Of a DNA stretch of 64,000 nucleotides, positions 59,701 to 64,000 are shown piece after piece. The DNA is from JACVRW01 sp963746825 (lineage in GTDB: Bacteria > Actinomycetota > Thermoleophilia > Solirubrobacterales > Thermoleophilaceae). The notes under the pieces were generated by a model that saw only the letters and a program-made list of their open reading frames with translations, was not told the origin of the DNA and made no database searches. Where the stretch lies: the NCBI GenBank assembly GCA_963746825.1, contig CAVVCU010000007.1:496001-560000 (forward strand), written 5' to 3'. A program made the position numbers and the translations under genes. Each line of letters opens with the position of its first letter. The stretch's first letter is position 1.

Positions 59701-60384
59701 ATGCTCGTCGAGGATCGTCGGTCTCGGGCTCGCCGCCCACCACAGCGGCGAGTGTCACGCGCGGCCATCGTGCTGCTGTCGCTGGCCGCCTTCATCGGCG
59801 CCGCGGCGCTTCTGCTCGATCAGCTACCGAGCCTCAACCCGTTCTCATCGGAGACCAAGGACCGCAGCCAGCCGGCGGTGCTGAAGTCGATCGAGCGCTT
59901 GAGCGAGTACCGGGCGGCGAGCGCCCAGCTCCAGGTGATCGTCGACGTCGAGGAGGACGCCGACTACCTGCCCTCCTTCATCCTGGGTGAGAAGACGCTG
60001 CTGGTGGCGGGCGGGAACGTCGACGCCGCCGTCGACTTCCGCGGTCTGGACAGGGACGCCCTGCGGGTCTCCGACGACCGCCGCTCGGTCACCATCACGC
60101 TCCCCCAGCCGACGCTCTCGGAGGCCGAGCTCGACCTCGAACGGACCCGGGTGTTCGACAGCGACCGCGGACTGCTCGACCGCGTGGGCGACGCCTTCAG
60201 CGACAACCCGAGCAATGAGCGTTCGCTACTGCTGCTGGCCGAGGAGAAGCTGGAAGCGGCCGCCGCCGCGGACGCGGGAGTGATGAGCGCCGCGCGCGAG
60301 AACACGCGAGCGATGCTCGGGGGCCTGATGCGCGGGCTCGGCTTCACGCGCGTGACGGTGCGCTTCGCGGCCGCTCAGACGTAG
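59701..60384 (+). CDS. DUF4230 family protein, membrane anchored
   Basis: A 227-residue protein with an N-terminal membrane helix (VSRAAIVLLSLAAFIGAAALLL, about 18-40) after a short basic tail. The outside part matches DUF4230: VLKSIERLSEYRAASAQLQVIVDVEEDADYLPSFILGEKTLLVAGGNVDAAVDF, RSVTITLPQPTLSEAELD, and a helix with ENTRAMLGGLMRGLGFTRVTVRF. The role is unknown. The ATG at 59701 was chosen because the longer frame begins in the divergent GNAT. RidA starts 11 bases after its end. Confidence 0.8.
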   Translation: MLVEDRRSRARRPPQRRVSRAAIVLLSLAAFIGAAALLLDQLPSLNPFSSETKDRSQPAVLKSIERLSEYRAASAQLQVIVDVEEDADYLPSFILGEKTLLVAGGNVDAAVDFRGLDRDALRVSDDRRSVTITLPQPTLSEAELDLERTRVFDSDRGLLDRVGDAFSDNPSNERSLLLLAEEKLEAAAAADAGVMSAARENTRAMLGGLMRGLGFTRVTVRFAAAQT

Positions 60385-60395
60385 AGTGCGGGCCC

Positions 60396-60782
60396 ATGGC
60401 CCACCGCGAAGCGATTCAAACCGACCACGCCCCCGCCGCCATCGGCCCCTACTCCCAGGCGATGCGCAGCGGCGACCTGCTGTTCTGCTCCGGGCAGATC
60501 CCGCTCGATCCCTCCACGGGTGAGATCGTCAAGACCGACGTGGAGGGCCAGGCCCAGCGCTGCCTCGAGAACCTGACCGCGGTCTGCGAGGCGGCCGGCG
60601 CGTCGCTCGCCAACGCCGTCCGCTGCACGGTCTACCTCACCGACATGGGCGACTTCGCGCGCGTGAACGAGATCTACGGCAGCTTCTTCGAGGGTGACGA
60701 CCCGCCGGCCCGGGTGGCCGTGGCGGCCGCCGCGCTGCCCAAGGGCGCCGACGTGGAGATCGACGCGATCGTCGCGCTGTAG
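60396..60782 (+). CDS. RidA family reactive imine/enamine deaminase
   Basis: A 128-residue YjgF/RidA protein. AAIGPYSQAMRSGDLLFCSGQIPLDPSTGEI is the family start, ENLTAVCEAAGASLANAVRCTVYLTDMGDFARVNEIYGSFF the middle with the active-site Arg in NAVRC, and PPARVAVAAAALPKGADVEIDAIVAL the end. It breaks down 2-aminoacrylate and similar imines from pyridoxal enzymes, which fits a nearby kynureninase, though they are on opposite strands. Confidence 0.93.
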   Translation: MAHREAIQTDHAPAAIGPYSQAMRSGDLLFCSGQIPLDPSTGEIVKTDVEGQAQRCLENLTAVCEAAGASLANAVRCTVYLTDMGDFARVNEIYGSFFEGDDPPARVAVAAAALPKGADVEIDAIVAL

Positions 60783-60796
60783 GGGCGAGTCGCGCT

Positions 60797-60839
60797 CGCT
60801 GAAGACCTTGGGGTCTATGGGGCCCCAAATTCTTCAGCG
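60797..60839 (+). promoter_or_regulatory. hairpin with start codon in the loop, before the AbiEi/DUF559 remnant
   Basis: CGCTGAAGA (60797-60805) pairs with TCTTCAGCG (60831-60839); inside, after a 2x2 internal loop, TTGGGG (60808-60813) pairs with CCCCAA (60823-60828). The nine-base loop TCTATGGGG holds the ATG of the remnant gene (60817). It is the second hairpin found on a start of this family in the window (see 35736). Confidence 0.6.
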
Positions 60840-61590
60840 AAGTGATGGCGCGAACGTGTGGGCCTTGGTGCGCCGGCAGCACGGCGTCGTGACGAGGGCG
60901 CAGCTGCTGGCAGTCGGCTTTCAGCGCGCACGCGGTCAAGCATCGAGTCGCGACCGGTCGCTCACTGTCTTGCGCTGCGGGCCACGAGCCGCGCTGAGCC
61001 ACGAGGCTGCGGGGGAGCTATGGCAGATCCGTCCTCGAGCCGTCGGGCCGATCGAGGTGTCGGTGCCTCAGTCGGTCCGCCGGGTGGCGCCCGGAATCGT
61101 GATCCACCGGCGCGCGAGCCTCGGGCCGGCTGACGTGACCCGCCGCCGCGGCATCCCGGTGACCAGCCTGGTCTGCACGATGGTGGACCTGGCGCCGAGA
61201 TTGGGCACCGGCGACATCGAGCGGATGATCAACGAAGCCGACAAGCGAGACCTGATCGATCCAGAGGGCCTCTTAGCTGCTGTTGAGGGGTCACCCAGAC
61301 GCCCCGGAGTCGCGGTCCTGCGGGCGGTGCTCGATCGCCACACGTTGGTCCTCACCGAGTCCGAGGCGGCGGCCGGCGGGTGAACGGCTTCACCGTTGAC
61401 TTCTACTGGCCGGAACTGGGTCTCCTGGTCGAAACGGACGGCCTGCGCTACCACTGCACCCCCGCTCAGCAGGCCCGCGACCTGCTCCGAGACCAGAAAG
61501 CCGTCAGCGCTGAGGCTCTCGCTCCAGCGGGCGCAGGTCCGGCACGCCACCCGTCCAGACCTCGTCGGGCGCGGGAGGCCCGTAGGTCCT
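60817..61590 (+). pseudogene. decayed AbiEi-like / DUF559 gene
   Basis: A damaged relative of the gene at 34833. In the first frame: VWALVRRQHGVVTRAQLLAVGF, a jump where about 25-30 codons of the RLHPVYRGVYAVG-type region are missing (a frame-shifted VKHRVATGR remains), then LRCGPRAALSHEAAGELW, GIPVTSLVCTMVDLAPRLG to a TGA at 61381-61383. A different frame then holds NGFTVDFYWPELGLLVETDGLRYH of the DUF559 domain, and a third frame holds RHATRPDLVG. Several deletions and shifts, not single errors, mean real decay. The last 87 bp overlap the membrane protein gene on the other strand. Confidence 0.8.
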
Positions 61591-62205
61591 GACCGCGCCG
61601 CGATCGTCCGCTCCCTCGCGCCGCATGTGCCTGTACCAGCGGCCGTAGGCCGGCGCGGCGAGCACGGTGAGCCCGGTCAGCAGCGCCGAGCCCACGAGCA
61701 GCGACAGATGGGTCACGAGCGGGTCCGTGTTTCCCGCCGACAAGGCCGCAAGGGCCGCGAACCCGACCCCGAACGCCATCCCCGTGTAGTAGTCGAGCGG
61801 GAAGCGCCAGATCCAGGGCACCTCGAACCACCAGACGCTGCCGCGCTTGAAGCGCGCGACCGTGTAGGCGGGGTTGAGCACGAACCAGATGTAGTCCCAG
61901 ATCACGGCGAGGGCGAAGTAGGTGCCGATCACGAGAAGCTCGCCGCTGAGCGTCCATTCCACTCCCGACACGAAGGGCAGATGGAGCAGCAGCATCGGGA
62001 TGGTGAAGGCGAACACGTGGTAGCCGGTCAGCGGCCGGCCGCCCATGACGAACCCGAAGAGCTTCCCGAAGCGCCCGCGCTTGTACCACCAGGTCGGCAG
62101 CCGCTCGGCCCAGCCGTTGCCGCCCTCGATCTCGATCTCGATGCCGGCCAGGCCAAAGCAATAGACCCAGAGCAGGATCGTCCGGCCGATGTCGAGATCG
62201 TCCAT
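61504..62205 (-). CDS. multi-helix membrane protein, function unknown
   Basis: A 233-residue protein with about six predicted helices: LLWVYCFGLAGIEIEI, HVFAFTIPMLLLHLPFV, LLVIGTYFALAVIWDYIWFVLNPAY, a WWFEVPWIWRFPLDYYTGM segment and two near the end (AFGVGFAALAALSA; LLVGSALLTGLTVLAAPAYG). The IWDYIWFVLNPAYT motif is shared with unnamed membrane proteins. ATG 62203-62205 is preferred; the frame is open upstream and joins kynU in one long reading frame, which I regard as an artefact of a kynU frameshift. It probably shares the kynU transcript. Confidence 0.7.
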   Translation of the reverse strand: MDDLDIGRTILLWVYCFGLAGIEIEIEGGNGWAERLPTWWYKRGRFGKLFGFVMGGRPLTGYHVFAFTIPMLLLHLPFVSGVEWTLSGELLVIGTYFALAVIWDYIWFVLNPAYTVARFKRGSVWWFEVPWIWRFPLDYYTGMAFGVGFAALAALSAGNTDPLVTHLSLLVGSALLTGLTVLAAPAYGRWYRHMRREGADDRGAVRTYGPPAPDEVWTGGVPDLRPLEREPQR

Positions 62206-62230
62206 GGCCCGAGATTCGCTGCTCCTGTGG

Positions 62231-63447
62231 CTAGTCCTTGAGAAAACTGCGGCTACGCAACCAGTGCCGCGCAGGCGGACCACCGCTTCGTAGACGTCCG
62301 CGAAACGGGTGTACAGCGGCGACAGCCCGAGGCGGATCGAGTCGGGCCCGCGGAAGTCGGGGATCACGTGGGCGCTGTCGATCAGCGTCTGCGTGAGCGT
62401 GGCGGCGTCGGCGTGGCGGAGGCTGACGTGCGCCCCCCGCTTCTTCGGATCGCGAGGTGTGCCGAGCTCGAAGCCCCGGGGGGCGAGCGCCTCGTCGTAC
62501 AGCTCGACGAGGAAGGTGGTGAGCGCCGTTGCCTTGTCGCCGATGGCCGGCATCCCGGCCTCGCCGATGAGCCGGGCGCCGTGCTCGACCGCGGTGGTGG
62601 CGAGGATCGAGGGTGTCCCCGCGAGCCAGCCGCGGACGCCCGGCTCGGGGTCGTGGCTGCGCTCCATCGCGAACTGATCGCGCTGGCCGAACCAGCCCTG
62701 GATGGGCGTTCGCAGCTCCTGGTGCCTCCGGGTGCTCAGGTACAGGTAGGCGGGCGCGCCCGGCCCGCCGTTGAGGTACTTGTACGTGCAGCCGACGGCC
62801 AGCTCCACGCCCCAGCGGTTGAGCTCGATGGGCACGGCGCCGGCGGAGTGGCTGAGGTCCCAGATCAGCGGTGCGGGCGCCTCGCCCGTGATTCGCGCCA
62901 CGTCGGCCAGCGCTCCGGAGCGGTAGGCCACGTGGGACAGGGAGATGAGGGCGACCTCCCGCCCGGCGCACGCGGCGGCCACGTCGGCGGGCTGCGGGCC
63001 CTCGACGGCGTCGGCCTCGAACTGGATCAGCTCACGGCCGTGCGCGCGGGCCAGGCCGTCGAGCACGTAGCGGTCGGTGGGGAAGTTGCCGCGGTCGGTC
63101 ACGATCGCGCCCTCGCGCTGGGAGAGCACGGCCGAGGCGAGCTTGAACAGGTTGACCGTGGTGGAATCGGTAACGATCACCTCGCCGGGTTGGGCGCCCA
63201 GGACACCCTCGGCCAAGAGGTCGCCGGCGCGCTGCGGAAGGTCGATCCACTCGTCCCAGCCCGTCACCAGGGAGGCGCCCCACTGGTCGATGCGCTCGTG
63301 CAGCGCGTCGCGGGTGGCGAGCGGAAGGCGACCTAGTGAGTTGCCGTCGAGGTAGATGGTGTCCGGGTCGCTGTGCACGAAGCGCTCGCGGAAGCCGGCG
63401 AGCGGATCGGCGGCGTCGAGCCGCTCGGCGTCCCCGCGCTCGATCAC
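62231..63447 (-). CDS. kynU: kynureninase, frameshifted at its 3' end
   Basis: A PLP enzyme splitting kynurenine to anthranilate and alanine. About 405 residues: YLDGNSLGRLPLAT, TDSTTVNLFKLASAV, GNFPTDRYVLDG, the PLP-binding WDLSHSAGAVPIELN with Asp about 197, and the Schiff-base Lys in TYKYLNGGPGAP (about 223). The C-terminal AVVRLR is followed by an ending HWLRSRSFLKD that lies in a different frame and ends at TAG 62231-62233. A missing base near 62262-62266 joins the frame to the membrane protein instead. The GTG start at 63447 overlaps the hydrolase stop (GTGA). Confidence 0.88.
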
Positions 63448-64000
63448 CGCTGCTCTTCGAGCCAGCGCACCACGGGCGGCCAGGCCGCCGAGCGGGGATC
63501 GACATGCTCCATGTGGCCCACTGCCGGGAGGGAGACGAGCTCGCAGGGATCGCCGGCCTCGACCGCCCGCCGCTGGTACTCGCGGGAGATCGAGACGGGC
63601 ACCTCGAGGTCGGCCTCGCCGTGCACCAGCAGCTGAGGCACGCCGAGCGGCAGCCGCTCGATCGGCGAGGCGAGGTCGTAGCGCGCGGGATGCTTCCCGG
63701 GCGGGCCTTCGAGCAGCCGCCGCACCACGCCGCCGCCGAGGTTCAGCCGCAGGGCCTCCCGGAGGTCGACAACCCCGGCTTGGGAGACGGCCCCCGCCAG
63801 CCGGACGCGCGGCTCGGCGCCCGGCGCCCCGGCCGGAAGCCCGCGCCGGGCGGCGGCCCACAGCGCCAGATGTCCGCCCGCCGAATGCCCGATCGTGAAG
63901 ACGCGAGCGGTATCGAGCGGCTCCTCGAGAGCGCCGAGCTGATCGATTCCGGCGGCAACGTCCTCGAAGGTCTCCGGCCAGCCGCCGCGGCTGCGCCAGC
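63444..64000 (-). CDS. alpha/beta hydrolase, possible kynurenine formamidase, 5' truncated
   Basis: The C-terminal 185 residues of an alpha/beta hydrolase, cut by the right window edge. The nucleophile elbow GHSAGGHLALWAA, the acid region LVHGEADLEVPVSISREY and the His in AVGHMEHVD complete a catalytic triad. The GHSAGGHL elbow fits the kynurenine formamidase type, and GTGA overlap with kynU supports that: formylkynurenine to kynurenine, then to anthranilate. General esterases share the motif, so the substrate is an inference. Confidence 0.72.
   Translation of the reverse strand, partial: WRSRGGWPETFEDVAAGIDQLGALEEPLDTARVFTIGHSAGGHLALWAAARRGLPAGAPGAEPRVRLAGAVSQAGVVDLREALRLNLGGGVVRRLLEGPPGKHPARYDLASPIERLPLGVPQLLVHGEADLEVPVSISREYQRRAVEAGDPCELVSLPAVGHMEHVDPRSAAWPPVVRWLEEQR

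Noticed and set aside
61504..63447. Kynureninase-membrane protein fusion
   Set aside because: The joined frame replaces a plausible kynU ending in another frame, and the membrane protein has its own ATG, so a one-base error explains it better.
1..64000. CRISPR arrays, IS elements or prophage
   Set aside because: No regularly spaced repeats, transposase motifs or phage structural genes were seen on either strand.

Overview
The window is very GC-rich, almost fully coding chromosomal DNA with frequent GTG/TTG starts and many 1-4 bp gene overlaps. Gene content suggests an actinobacterium of the Thermoleophilia/Solirubrobacterales type: bL25 next to pth, an AAC(2')-like acetyltransferase, homodimeric (AceE-type) pyruvate dehydrogenase E1, site-2 protease with CBS domains, two AbiEi/DUF559 proteins, and succinate dehydrogenase with a heterodisulfide-reductase-like third subunit. 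The class is an inference from content, not from a marker-gene tree. I see no prophage, IS element, CRISPR array or large horizontally acquired island.

Layout. 1-5.5 kb: 3'-truncated pth and rplY, a frameshifted AarF/UbiB-like kinase and small accessory genes. 5.6-11.9 kb: prs-glmU, a VOC protein, tRNA-Gln(UUG) followed at once by an HNH endonuclease gene under an apparent LexA box, an AAC(2')-like acetyltransferase, a PNPOx protein and a PucR regulator. 11.9-20.5 kb: a minus-strand housekeeping run (DedA-PAP2, ispE, rsmA, tatD, metG, M23 peptidase, rsmI, ROK kinase). 20.5-31.8 kb: LCP protein, FmdB protein under a CIRCE-like repeat, glyS, a cation/proton antiporter, tetR, cstA-ybdD, lon-hsp20. 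31.9-38.7 kb: FAD oxidoreductase and cyclopropane-fatty-acid synthase, AbiEi/DUF559 protein, MBL hydrolase, NmrA-like protein and SRPBCC protein. 38.7-47.1 kb: central metabolism (mdh, icd, sdhA-sdhB-sdhE), a site-2 protease and a DHA2-type MFS exporter. 47.4-58.8 kb: LuxR-type regulator with a degenerate receiver, asd-lysC, recR, FAD oxidase, ybaB-dnaX, CapA, a histone-like protein and the AceE-type enzyme. 58.9-64 kb: small SRP RNA, GNAT, DUF4230, RidA, a decaying AbiEi/DUF559 copy, a membrane protein, kynureninase and a 5'-truncated alpha/beta hydrolase that may be kynurenine formamidase.

How the genes work together. Malate and isocitrate dehydrogenases and the succinate dehydrogenase form a TCA cluster; asd and lysC make aspartate semialdehyde; ybaB, dnaX and recR are replication/recombination genes; lon and hsp20 are protein quality control; the last two genes look like tryptophan/kynurenine breakdown.

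Caveat. Several otherwise well-conserved genes (aarF-like, HNH, DedA-PAP2, cstA, NmrA-like, capA twice, kynU) carry single-base frameshifts. That density suggests indel errors in the assembly more than real gene loss, and it limits confidence in those reading frames. The most interesting non-coding signals are the LexA-box palindrome on the HNH gene, the CIRCE-like repeat on fmdB, hairpins over the starts of both AbiEi/DUF559 genes, an attenuator-like leader at 36.9 kb, and repeated sharing of a CTAG tetranucleotide between stop codons of convergent genes.
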